From: an uncultured Acetatifactor sp.
GTDB lineage: Bacteria; Bacillota; Clostridia; Lachnospirales; Lachnospiraceae
NCBI GenBank assembly: GCA_910577035.1
Contig: CAJTKW010000034.1
Coordinates: forward strand, 1 to 45,463
Reading direction: 5' to 3'
Length of the DNA stretch: 45,463 bases
Shown here: positions 23,456 through 32,304 of the stretch, one piece after another
How positions within the stretch are numbered: the stretch's first letter is position 1
How the letters are laid out: the number at the start of each line of letters is the position of its first letter
Translations under genes and position numbers: made by a program
The notes under the pieces: generated by a model
The model's database searches: none
The model's input: only the letters and a program-made list of their open reading frames with translations
What the model was told of the DNA's origin: nothing

Positions 23456-25675
23456 TTATATCCGAACCCATACCGTCATCTCGCCCTCACCCCTGTTATT
23501 CCAGGCATAATAGGGCACGAAGGTCATGGTTACCGGTGTCTCCTGAGGTGCAGAATGCTCCTGAGCAGAATTCTCCTGAGGAGTATACTCCTTGTATAAC
23601 CCCTCGCCTTCCCTGCTGTCCGCCGTCCGCTTTCCCGGCACCTTTAAAACCCGCATCTCGTGCCCCAGGCCGTGATAGCTCTCCACCGTCACCCCCGGCA
23701 GGCCGCCGGCTCCTTCTTCCCTTTCTCCCGAAGCCGCCTTTACACCCCCGCCGAATATTTTTTCCCTGTCCGCCTTCAGCAGATGCAGATTTTTACCGTT
23801 ATCGATTTCTTCCATGCAATAGCAGACGGGGCCTCTGGTAAAAGCTGCCTTCCCCACGTTCTCCCGTACCTTTTCATTCGCTGCCATACAGCGCACTTCC
23901 ATAGGAAAATGCAGCCAGACCACGTCCCCGTCCCGCCACTCTCCCGTGAGGTACAAATAGCCCTTCTCCAGCCGGATCCCCATTCCCTGCTCCGGCTCTA
24001 TCTGCTGGGCAGTACTCCGCAAAACGCCCTGATCCACCCGGCAGCCGGATAGGGTCAGACTGCCCCTGCAGATTTCCGCCGTTGCCTCCCTGCACCAGCC
24101 GGGTACACGAAACGCCAGCGTTCCCTGCAGCCTGCCTTCCGTATGCAGCACCGCCCGCACTTCTCCGTCCCAGGGGAAGCCGCTCTCCAGCTTCAAGTCC
24201 AAATTTGTCCCGTTTAAGGTACAGCTTACCCTGCTGCCTGCATACAGATGGGTATACAGCGTGGTCTCATTCCGCGTGTATATGTAAGCCCCAAGGGAAC
24301 TGACAATCCTGGCAATATTCGGAGGACAGCAGGCACAGCCGAACCACTTCTGCCTGACCGGCTTCACATGGCGCTTCCTCTCATCCTTTATACATGCCTC
24401 CGGCACTACCTCCAGGGGATTCACGTAAAAAAAGCTTTTTCCGTCCAGGGCCATACCTGCCAGCACCGTATTATAAAGGGCCTGCTCCATCACATCCCCG
24501 TAACGGTGGTCCGCCTGAATCTCCAGCATCCTTCTGGCAAAGAAAGCAAGCCCGATGGCCGCACAGGTCTCGGAATAAGCCGTATCGTTTGGAAGATCAT
24601 AGCCAAAGGAAAACGCTTCCCCGATATGGGTGGCCCCGATGCCCCCTGTAATATAAAGCTTTTCTCCCGCGATATTATTCCACAGCCGTTCGCAGGCCGC
24701 AAACATGGCTTCGTCCCCGGTCAGCCTTGCCACATCCGCCATCCCGCTGTACAGGTACACGGCCCGTACCGCATGTCCCGTGGCCTCGGACAGCTCCCGC
24801 ACCGGCGCATTGGCCTGATGGTAAAAGTGACGGATCTCCCCGGGATCCGGCATCCTGTAGCTCCGGCCCTCATGCTCCGCCCTCTCTTTCTCCTCCAGGT
24901 CAAAGTAATAAGGCTTTGTCCCTCTCATATCCAGGAAAAACCTGCCAAGCTCCAGATACTTCTTCTCCCCGGTGACCTCATAGAGCCTGGCCAGGGCCAT
25001 CTCCGCAATCTCATGGCCCGGATAGCCCTTGCACTTTCCTTCCTCATACCCAAATCTGGTGAATATAAAGTCCGCATATCTCTCCGCCGCCTTCAGCAGC
25101 TTATCCTTGCCCGTGGCCTGCCAGTACGAAACGGCACCTTCCACCAGGTGTCCGAAGCAGTACAGCTCATGATGGTCCCGAAGGTTTGTAAAGATACGAT
25201 CCATACCGTTAATAATATAATAAGTATCCAGATAACCGTTCTCAGCCTGGGCCGCGCAGACAATATCGATTGCTTCGTCCGCCGTCTTCTCCAGCTCCGG
25301 ATCCGGGTGGTTGACCAGGGAGTATCCCACCGCCTCAATCCACTTGGCAAAGTCGCTGTCCTGAAATACAAATCCATAAAATTTATCCGGATCCGGATGC
25401 CCGGGATCCTCCGGCAGGGCCTCAAACCCCCTGTAGGTATAGGCCGGGGGCACGTACCCCTCCCCCTTTTCCTTCTTTTCCCGCATCAGGCGGCCTGCCA
25501 CCCTGAAATTGCGCATGCAGTAGCTGGGAGCTGCATCCGGGACACGGTCATTCAGCGCCTCCCACTGATAGGGGATCACTTCCTTCCGCACCAGCTCCTG
25601 TTCCCTGCCCCAGAATTCGTCTGTGACCTGTACCTGTTTTAAATCCAAAGGACTGCTGAAATTCTCCTGCTTCAT
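23456..25675 (-). CDS. GH127 beta-L-arabinofuranosidase
   Basis: A 739-residue cytoplasmic glycosidase of family GH127 (old DUF1680). The zinc/cysteine active site is visible: E369-x-C371 (SETCA) and the CACCPPN stretch with C449-C450. By analogy with HypBA1, C449 is the nucleophile. The enzyme removes beta-1,2-linked L-arabinofuranose, as from hydroxyproline-rich plant glycoproteins. ATG 25675 is chosen because GGGAGG lies 6 nt upstream; the open frame extends 30 codons further without a better site. There is no signal peptide, so the substrate must be imported oligosaccharide. A C-terminal stretch rich in Gln/Glu/Ala/Pro is low-complexity and atypical. It has its own strong promoter. Confidence 0.92.
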   Translation of the reverse strand: MKQENFSSPLDLKQVQVTDEFWGREQELVRKEVIPYQWEALNDRVPDAAPSYCMRNFRVAGRLMREKKEKGEGYVPPAYTYRGFEALPEDPGHPDPDKFYGFVFQDSDFAKWIEAVGYSLVNHPDPELEKTADEAIDIVCAAQAENGYLDTYYIINGMDRIFTNLRDHHELYCFGHLVEGAVSYWQATGKDKLLKAAERYADFIFTRFGYEEGKCKGYPGHEIAEMALARLYEVTGEKKYLELGRFFLDMRGTKPYYFDLEEKERAEHEGRSYRMPDPGEIRHFYHQANAPVRELSEATGHAVRAVYLYSGMADVARLTGDEAMFAACERLWNNIAGEKLYITGGIGATHIGEAFSFGYDLPNDTAYSETCAAIGLAFFARRMLEIQADHRYGDVMEQALYNTVLAGMALDGKSFFYVNPLEVVPEACIKDERKRHVKPVRQKWFGCACCPPNIARIVSSLGAYIYTRNETTLYTHLYAGSRVSCTLNGTNLDLKLESGFPWDGEVRAVLHTEGRLQGTLAFRVPGWCREATAEICRGSLTLSGCRVDQGVLRSTAQQIEPEQGMGIRLEKGYLYLTGEWRDGDVVWLHFPMEVRCMAANEKVRENVGKAAFTRGPVCYCMEEIDNGKNLHLLKADREKIFGGGVKAASGEREEGAGGLPGVTVESYHGLGHEMRVLKVPGKRTADSREGEGLYKEYTPQENSAQEHSAPQETPVTMTFVPYYAWNNRGEGEMTVWVRI

Positions 25676-25733
25676 TCCATACCTCCCATACTTCCTGCCC
25701 GGACCGTATTCTGCGGGCGTTCTCTCTGATAGA

Positions 25734-25801
25734 ATCATACCCCCGATTTGCGCAGACGTCAACAAAGGTCTGCTATTTTTACTTCACGCTATTTTGCTTC
25801 A
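25734..25801 (-). promoter_or_regulatory. GH127 promoter with upstream direct repeats
   Basis: On the minus strand TTGACG (rc 25757-25762), 17 bp, TATGAT (rc 25734-25739). Ten bp upstream of the -35 are two direct repeats, TGAAGTAAAAATAG (rc 25773-25786) and TGAAGCAAAATAG (rc 25789-25801), spaced 16 bp apart. Their position suggests an activator of the AraC kind, probably sugar-responsive. The regulator is not in this window. Confidence 0.55.
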
Positions 25802-25849
25802 ACGAAAGCAATCCTTACCTGCCGCCGTTCACGCCGCCACCGGCAATCC

Positions 25850-27865
25850 TCAGCCCACATCCGCCGGATCCCGCATCTCAAACAGCTCATAGGGAACCAC
25901 CACCTCCAGACCCCCGGAGGCATAACAGGTAAGCTCATAGGTGTCAAAATGGATGCCGATTCCCTCCGGGGTCAGATAAAACCGCCCCTCCTCCAGGATA
26001 ATCTCCTCCCAGCCCTCTTCGTCCGTCCCCCACTCCGCCTTTGCCTCCACATAGGGGGCGATAATGGCACAGATTTCCTCCGGGGAGTTCTCCAGGAAAT
26101 CCGTCAGCAGGATTCTTTCCCCCGAGGAGCGGCTGAATACATATTCCGTACCGCCGTGCATTCCATGGGCAGCACCGCTCCAGCACTCATACCAGTATGC
26201 GCTGCAGCCGATATAATTTTCATCCAGATACGTGACATGCAGATTCAGCTCATTTTCCACCATCGTCAGATCAGCCCCAAACAGATCGTCCAGGGTTACC
26301 TCCCGTATCTCATCCATCAATTTGGCATTGTACTCCTCCTCGGTCTTGTATATTTCCTCCAGATAAGCATTGATTTTCTGATCGGCCTCCGACTTCCCCG
26401 ACAGATAAACCCTGGTCAGCGAGAACTCTCCCCTTGCTCCCGTAGCCTCCGCGGTAAAAGTGGAAGCAAAAGTTTCCTCTGTGGCCACTCCCTTCAGGGG
26501 ATTCTCATAGTAGACAAACACCCGCTCCGATCCTTCACCGTAAAGGGAATCGTCCTTTTCCAGTGCAATCCGGCAGATGACACCATCCCCCTCCAGTAGA
26601 TTATCATAATACAGGTAGTCGCCGTCCGAATACAGCACAGTCAGGGAATCCCCGTAAACAGAGGTAACCAGCCGGGGATTCTGCACCCAGTAATCAATCG
26701 TCTTCCGCTCCCCGTTCCAGCTCAGACGCATCACACTGAAATTGTCGCCCCCATAGTTGCGCTCTACATCATAAATGCCCTTATCATCCCAGAAAGTCAT
26801 GTTGTAGCAGTCCAGCACGCCGATTTCCCGGACGTCCCGGGGATCATCCAGGCTTATGGCATACCATTTATCGGCATTCCGGTAAACAAGGGCCTCATTG
26901 GTCAGTGTAAGCCCCCCCAGGGGTCCTACATTTTCCAAAGGAAAATATTCCTTTTCCCCTGTCTCCGGAATGATCCGGTACAGCTCTTCCTTCTCGTCGC
27001 AGATAAAGGCATAGCCGAAGTTCCGCACACAGTACACCAGGTTCCGCAGGCCCTGATACCGGTAGCCTGCGTTGCCCGCTTCCTGAAAGCCCTCCGGCAC
27101 CATACCGTACAAGGTCTCCTCCTCCGGGATTTCTTCCGCACTGCCATCTTCCTTCAGGCGGAAATATTTATTTTCCACATCGCCGAAAGTCCGGGTAAGA
27201 AGATATACAATATCATCATAGATCTCCATATCGGTCAAAGAGCTTTCCCCTACGTCATACCCCTCTCCGATCACAATATCCTCCGCCAGCAGCTCCTGTC
27301 CGGATCCGTCGCAGGCCATCCGCCAGAGATTCGCCCTCGCGCCGTCCAGATAGCTGATATTTCTCTGCTCCACGAAGTAAATCATACCTTCATAGATGCT
27401 GAAATATCCCTTCTGGGGCGAATCGGACTCAAACAGCACCTCTGATTCCAGGGTTTCTGTATTGATCCGGCACAGCTGCCTGCTCCAGTAGCCGTAAAGC
27501 CAGCCGTCCACCAGCTGGGTATTACTGCCGGAATCATCCTTGAAATAGGGCACGCTGCCGAAGCGGACCGGCTTTGAAGAGGGCTTCCGGAGCTGGTCTT
27601 CGCTCTCCCGGCCGGCTTCCCTGCTGCTGTCCCTGCTCTCCGTGCCGGCCTCGCTGCTGTCTTCCTCGCTGCTGTCTTCCTCGCTGTTGTCCCTGCTCTC
27701 CGTACTTTCTTTACTCTCCCGGCTGCTTTCCGTGCCGCCGCGCTTTCCGTTCTGCCGTGTACCGGCTTCCGCTTCCACATTGCCGCAGCCGCCCAGCACA
27801 AGCATCAGAATCAGGCCCCAGGTCAGCACTCTTCTATAGTTCCCACGCTTTCTTCCGTAAATCAT
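25850..27865 (-). CDS. Secreted lipoprotein with DUF5050-like repeats and C-terminal DUF3298/RsiV-like domain
   Basis: 671 residues. The signal peptide ends in the lipobox LGGC, followed by a Ser/Glu/Arg low-complexity linker of about 80 residues. The central part has repeated beta-strand units (DGWLYGYW, EGMIYFVEQ, NLWRMACDGSG) like DUF5050 propeller proteins. The last 230 residues resemble DUF4163/DUF3298, the extracellular domain of RsiV and PdaC (ATGARGEFSLTRVYL, HGGTEYVFSRSSGERILLTDFL, FYLTPEGIGIHFD). RsiV binds lysozyme, but no sigma factor gene is adjacent. Start 27865 follows GGGAG by about 10 nt; 27874 is an alternative. Function unknown. Confidence 0.7.
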   Translation of the reverse strand: MIYGRKRGNYRRVLTWGLILMLVLGGCGNVEAEAGTRQNGKRGGTESSRESKESTESRDNSEEDSSEEDSSEAGTESRDSSREAGRESEDQLRKPSSKPVRFGSVPYFKDDSGSNTQLVDGWLYGYWSRQLCRINTETLESEVLFESDSPQKGYFSIYEGMIYFVEQRNISYLDGARANLWRMACDGSGQELLAEDIVIGEGYDVGESSLTDMEIYDDIVYLLTRTFGDVENKYFRLKEDGSAEEIPEEETLYGMVPEGFQEAGNAGYRYQGLRNLVYCVRNFGYAFICDEKEELYRIIPETGEKEYFPLENVGPLGGLTLTNEALVYRNADKWYAISLDDPRDVREIGVLDCYNMTFWDDKGIYDVERNYGGDNFSVMRLSWNGERKTIDYWVQNPRLVTSVYGDSLTVLYSDGDYLYYDNLLEGDGVICRIALEKDDSLYGEGSERVFVYYENPLKGVATEETFASTFTAEATGARGEFSLTRVYLSGKSEADQKINAYLEEIYKTEEEYNAKLMDEIREVTLDDLFGADLTMVENELNLHVTYLDENYIGCSAYWYECWSGAAHGMHGGTEYVFSRSSGERILLTDFLENSPEEICAIIAPYVEAKAEWGTDEEGWEEIILEEGRFYLTPEGIGIHFDTYELTCYASGGLEVVVPYELFEMRDPADVG

Positions 27866-28058
27866 CTCCTGCATTCTCCCTTCTGAAATCAATCCGTGTC
27901 GGCCGCCTGACAGCGGCCTGCTCCCGGCCAAATCTGTTATCGGCTGCTTTCCTCCATGTTACACTCCCCAGGCATAATACTTGCATCATAACAGTTCGGC
28001 AGGTGTCCGGACCGTTACATTTTTATTACGGCCTCAGGAAATTTGTTGTCCGACACTC

Positions 28059-28087
28059 TTGTCATTTACTATATCTTGTAGTATAAT
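28059..28087 (+). promoter_or_regulatory. Promoter of the tocopherol-cyclase-like gene
   Basis: TTGTCA (28059-28064), 17 bp, TATAAT (28082-28087). The start codon at 28125 follows about 30 nt after the expected transcription start. Confidence 0.65.
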
Positions 28088-28124
28088 GAAGAAAGTTGCT
28101 ACGAAATATAGGAGAGCCCACCTG

Positions 28125-29252
28125 ATGAATTTGTCCGATTTGACAAGAAACGCATACCTGCTGCGTGGTCCTCTGGCCAAGCGGGGCTACATGCGCTGGT
28201 TCCATTCATTTTCCGGTACATGTGCGGACACAGGTGAAGTTCGCACTTTTTTCATTGAATTTCTGGTATTGAACCCCGGCCTGGGCGGCGACCAGCCCAT
28301 ACTCGGCCAGCATCCCTACTATAAAAAACGTGGAATGAAGCCCTCCTATGTCTGTGTAAAAGCAGGTGTTTTCCCCGACGAAGAGGGGGAAGGCGGCAGA
28401 CAGCTCAACTCCTACTATCCCATCTCTTCCCTGAAGCCCACCTTCAGCCCCCTGGTGATGCAGGTGGAGGATTGCTTCTACAGCGAAGAACGAATCCGGG
28501 GCTATATAGACATTACGGAAGAGGAAGCAAGGCATCGTTCCTTTATGACAGACCCCGGCGTCATGGAATGGGAGCTGGAAGTATACAAAGCCGTCGCCTG
28601 CCGCACGGGAATTCTGGCAAGTCCGCTGTTTCAGGCACTGAATGCTCTGGACAGCTTCTGGCACGGCGAAGGAATCAAAAGCTTCTTCCGGGGCACGGTT
28701 ACCCTGGACGGTATCCTCTATGAAGTCAACGCCGAGACAAGCTTTGGCTATTCCGACAAACACTGGGGAAGAAGCTTCAACCGCCCCTGGATACAGCTTG
28801 CCTGCGGAAAACTCACCAGCACACACACCGGCAGGGTACTCCGCCATTCCGCTCTCGCCGTCAACGGCTGCTGCCCCAGATTTCTTTTCCTTCCTCTGCG
28901 GCATAAGCTGATGCTGCAGCTGACCTATACCGGGGAAGATTTCTGTTTCGGCTTTAAACCATTCCTGCTGTCCCGCTGTAAATGGGAGACAAAAGAAACC
29001 AACAAGCGCTATATCTGGCATATCATCGCCAAAAACAGAACCGCCGTCATAAAAATTTCCGGAAGCTGTACCAAAAGGCAAATGATCCGTATAAAATATG
29101 AAAGCCCGGACGGCATACTGTCGCGGAACCCCCTGATGGCAGGAGGCGCCGCCGTGGGAACCATCCAGCTTTTCCGCAGGACGGCCGGCGGCCGGGAGCT
29201 GATAGACACCCTGCAGATGGAACAGGGCTTCTGTGCCTGTCAGCGGGGCTGA
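28125..29252 (+). CDS. Tocopherol cyclase family protein
   Basis: The 375-residue protein resembles the tocopherol cyclase-like family. Features are an N-terminal beta-rich half with GYMRWFHSFSG, then RGYIDITEEEARHRSFM, and the motif DKHWGRSFNRPWIQLACGKL. In plants and cyanobacteria the family closes the chromanol ring of vitamin E, but heterotrophic Firmicutes do not make tocopherols, so the bacterial role is open; lipid binding or carotenoid-hydratase-like chemistry are alternatives. There is no signal peptide. The ATG at 28125 follows AGGAGA by about 9 nt. Its 3' end overlaps the convergent permease gene by 13 bp. Confidence 0.65.
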   Translation: MNLSDLTRNAYLLRGPLAKRGYMRWFHSFSGTCADTGEVRTFFIEFLVLNPGLGGDQPILGQHPYYKKRGMKPSYVCVKAGVFPDEEGEGGRQLNSYYPISSLKPTFSPLVMQVEDCFYSEERIRGYIDITEEEARHRSFMTDPGVMEWELEVYKAVACRTGILASPLFQALNALDSFWHGEGIKSFFRGTVTLDGILYEVNAETSFGYSDKHWGRSFNRPWIQLACGKLTSTHTGRVLRHSALAVNGCCPRFLFLPLRHKLMLQLTYTGEDFCFGFKPFLLSRCKWETKETNKRYIWHIIAKNRTAVIKISGSCTKRQMIRIKYESPDGILSRNPLMAGGAAVGTIQLFRRTAGGRELIDTLQMEQGFCACQRG

Positions 29253-30385
29253 CTATGACGGCTCCCCAGGCAATGCAGCAGGGCACAGGCCAGAGCCAGC
29301 GCCAGCGTATAGCCCCCCATTCCCCACAGGTAGAATGTGTTGTGGACGGACTTCAGGTAATAATAGGGCGGGAGCAGGTACTGCAGCACCCTGGGACCGA
29401 GGGCATCCAAAAATACCGGACACAGGATCAGCATTCCGATCAGCAGCAGCGGAATACAGCCGGCCAGCCATTCCGGGCGGCAGCATATCAGCCGGAGCAA
29501 ACTGCAGAATGCCAGCACACAGCAGGCAAACAATACCCCTCCGGGAATCTCCCGTCTCCAGGTGGTAAAGACACCGCCAATCTTCAAGGCCGCCAGCATC
29601 ACCACCGTCCCGTCGCCTAAAAGCACCCCCTGCACCCCCAGCGCCCAGAGAAAGCGTTTCTCTGCAGGCAGCCGGGAAAAGATACCCTTCTGCTCGTCCC
29701 GTATATAGTACATGGAACCGGCAAATCCGCACAGCACCAGCCACAGCGCCAGAAGCCCTCTGAGGGGAGACAGCAGGTAGTCCCCTTCCTCCGCTTCCTC
29801 ACCGTCCAGATATACCATACGAAACAGGCTTCCCTCCACCAGCGTACTGTTGTAAGCCTCCAGCAGTTCCTCGTCCGTCACCTCCGCCAGGCCGCATTCC
29901 CTCCGTACAAAATCCGTATACATTTCATAGGAAAAGGCCGGATACAGCTCCGCACACAGGATCTGCCGGGTAAAAAGCATCCTCACATCGTCTTCCCGCT
30001 GCACCACAGTCACGCAGCCCGGTCCCAGACCCGGCCCGGCCACTGCTGCCCCGGCCAAGGCCTCCCGCATATTCCTGGGAAAGATCCACAAAGCGTCCGC
30101 CCGGAAGCCTTCCACTGCTTTCCTGCCTTCCTCTTCCGAATCACATATCTCATAATATAACACATTGCTGTGCTCCACCAGGCCGGAAGCAATCTGCACC
30201 GCCAGCTCATCCTCAGGATCCGGCAGATATAACAGGATTCTGGCAATTCCGCTATCCTCCCCTGCCCCCAGCCGCACTCCTGCCACCAGCAACGGCACAA
30301 GGCATAGAAGCAGCAGAAAGCTGTATGTCTTAAATAAACGCTTATTTATCAGCAAAAACCTGGTTCCCAGCCGTTTCACCCCCAT
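29240..30385 (-). CDS. ABC-2 type transporter permease (second subunit)
   Basis: A 381-residue membrane protein: one N-terminal helix (about 19-37), a large extracytoplasmic region (40-210), then five to six helices (210-375). This is the ABC-2/YhgE-like export permease layout. It overlaps the previous permease gene by 10 bp and is the last gene of the four-gene operon. The two permeases and one ATPase should form a heterodimeric exporter. The substrate is unknown; lantibiotic- or lipid-type export are options. Confidence 0.8.
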   Translation of the reverse strand: MGVKRLGTRFLLINKRLFKTYSFLLLLCLVPLLVAGVRLGAGEDSGIARILLYLPDPEDELAVQIASGLVEHSNVLYYEICDSEEEGRKAVEGFRADALWIFPRNMREALAGAAVAGPGLGPGCVTVVQREDDVRMLFTRQILCAELYPAFSYEMYTDFVRRECGLAEVTDEELLEAYNSTLVEGSLFRMVYLDGEEAEEGDYLLSPLRGLLALWLVLCGFAGSMYYIRDEQKGIFSRLPAEKRFLWALGVQGVLLGDGTVVMLAALKIGGVFTTWRREIPGGVLFACCVLAFCSLLRLICCRPEWLAGCIPLLLIGMLILCPVFLDALGPRVLQYLLPPYYYLKSVHNTFYLWGMGGYTLALALACALLHCLGSRHSQPR

Positions 30386-31635
30386 CGCCCCCTTTCCAGC
30401 CGCAATCCCCTGGTCAGGCCCGACAGTCCCAGAAACAGAATCAAGTACAGGAAAACAGGCGCCGCCGTCTTCAGGGACATCTCCCCGGAGATGCCGCCCT
30501 GAACATACCCAAAGGCAGCTCCGGCCGGCAATATCCGGCCAACGGTACGCATGGTCTTCGGAAGAAAGTCCGCCGGATAAAATAGACCTCCGAGATATGC
30601 CATGGAAACGGCGCAGACAAACTGTGTCATCAGGCTTCCGGCTGCATCCGTCACCAGCTCATACAGCCAAAACTGCAGGGCCGACAGCATCAGGGCCGCA
30701 GAAAACGCTGTCCCGTAAAGCTCCCTCAAAAAATCCGTCCCCTGCGGCCCCCATTCCCCGATCTCCACGAAACCGCCCTGCAGGACAGCTCCCACTGCCT
30801 GGAGCGCTATGAAAAGGCAGATCAGATTCATGCAGGCATAGGCCGCATATTCCCCGAACACCTGCGCCAATGCCCCCATGCCCCGGCTCTTCATCAGCTC
30901 CGGCAGCGCCCTGCTCCTGCGGAGAAACAACGGGCTGCCGTAAATCCCCAGGAGCAGCAGAAACAATACCAGAAAGGCCCCCAGATAATACTCCGTTGTG
31001 GACAGCCCTCCTGATACCCCCAATTCCTCCAGTGTGTAGAGCCCTGCCCGGTTCAGCACCACATCGAATACCTTCAGGTTCATCTGTTCCGTTACGGCCG
31101 CCGTCTCGGACTGCCGTCCGTATTCTCCCATGATCTGCTGCATACCGAAGATTGCACTCTGGGATCTGGTAATCAGGATCGAGACGATGTCTGCCAGTTC
31201 TTCCCCCAGAATACTTTCCAGCCCCTTCTGGCCCTCGGAACCAACATAGGTGACAGGCTTATCATTTCTGCCGTATACAATGGAATCCAACAGCCCGTCC
31301 GGAACCCGTACATAGGAAGAAAGCTCTCCTCTGCGAAAGCTCCTCTCCGCCTCCGCTTCCTCCATAGGCAGCAGCTCCACCATAAACCGGGAATCATCCA
31401 GCGCCTGCACCATGGAAATTCCAAACCCCAGATAACTGTCCGACAGATCCCCCACCATGCCGATCCGGAACCGATGCTTTCCCTCCCCGCTGCTTTCGCC
31501 TTGCAGAAGCAGTGCGGCGCACAGTCCCAGAATACCGATTGTGGCCGCCACTGCCGCCAGCAGTACCGGAAGAAGACGCAGCATCCTTTTCATCTGCATG
31601 CCCAGCCAGGAACACCATCTTCTCATAACAGGCAC
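30376..31635 (-). CDS. ABC-2 type transporter permease (first subunit)
   Basis: 419 residues with the same architecture as its partner: helix at about 22-42, extracytoplasmic domain 45-220, then helices from 225 to 405. It overlaps the ATPase gene by 13 bp and the second permease by 10 bp, which implies translational coupling. Sequence similarity between the two permeases is low, so they are not a recent duplication. Confidence 0.8.
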   Translation of the reverse strand: MPVMRRWCSWLGMQMKRMLRLLPVLLAAVAATIGILGLCAALLLQGESSGEGKHRFRIGMVGDLSDSYLGFGISMVQALDDSRFMVELLPMEEAEAERSFRRGELSSYVRVPDGLLDSIVYGRNDKPVTYVGSEGQKGLESILGEELADIVSILITRSQSAIFGMQQIMGEYGRQSETAAVTEQMNLKVFDVVLNRAGLYTLEELGVSGGLSTTEYYLGAFLVLFLLLLGIYGSPLFLRRSRALPELMKSRGMGALAQVFGEYAAYACMNLICLFIALQAVGAVLQGGFVEIGEWGPQGTDFLRELYGTAFSAALMLSALQFWLYELVTDAAGSLMTQFVCAVSMAYLGGLFYPADFLPKTMRTVGRILPAGAAFGYVQGGISGEMSLKTAAPVFLYLILFLGLSGLTRGLRLERGRWG

Positions 31636-32294
31636 CTTGCCAGACGGTGGATGTCTCCGTCATATTCATAAGGCTGCAGGACCCCTTCTTTCAGAAGGCA
31701 GCATTTGGTGCACAGCTCCATATCCTGCATATCATGGGTAGTCATCAATAAAATGCCTCCCTCATCTTTATATCGTCCGAAATATTCATAAATCCGCTCC
31801 TTGCAGGCCAGGTCCAGCGCTGCGGAAGGCTCGTCCAGCAGCAGCACCGCCGGTCTGGCGGTCACCGCACAGGCAATGGACAGCCTCTTTTTCATGCCTC
31901 CCGACATCTTGCGCACAGGCAGCTTCAAAAAATCCGAAACGCCCAACAGCTCCAGCACGCCGCCGTTCAGCTCGTTTTTTAAGGCTGCACTGTCATACCA
32001 CAGGCGCAGATTGTCCCAGGCAGTCAGCTCCTCCACCAGGGCATCGCTCTGGGGCACATAGCCCACGGCCCTCTCTCTCAGGCTGCCGTCCTTCAGCAGA
32101 TCCTTCCCCTGGTACAAAAAGGAACCTCCGTCCGCCCTGCGCACTCCTGCCAAAATAGAAAGCAGTGTGGATTTTCCGCAGCCGTTGCCGCCCAGAATCC
32201 CCACGCAGCTCCCCTTCCCCGCTTTCAGGGAAATATTCTCCAGCACACTCTTTTTTCCATAGGATTTTCGAATTCCTGCCAGTTCAATGCCCAT
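31623..32294 (-). CDS. ABC transporter ATP-binding protein
   Basis: A 223-residue ATPase with Walker A GGNGCGKS (35-42), Q-loop near 82 (VPQSD), signature MSGGM (130-134), Walker B LLLDE (151-155) and switch H187. The MSGGM signature is typical of drug- and lantibiotic-export ATPases of the BcrA/CcmA type. It starts 10 bp after the zinc-ribbon gene and overlaps the first permease. Confidence 0.9.
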   Translation of the reverse strand: MGIELAGIRKSYGKKSVLENISLKAGKGSCVGILGGNGCGKSTLLSILAGVRRADGGSFLYQGKDLLKDGSLRERAVGYVPQSDALVEELTAWDNLRLWYDSAALKNELNGGVLELLGVSDFLKLPVRKMSGGMKKRLSIACAVTARPAVLLLDEPSAALDLACKERIYEYFGRYKDEGGILLMTTHDMQDMELCTKCCLLKEGVLQPYEYDGDIHRLARCLL

Positions 32295-32304
32295 ATTCCA
32301 TTCC

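Noticed and set aside
24248..25642. 464-codon plus-strand frame
   Set aside because: Antisense shadow of the GH127 gene.
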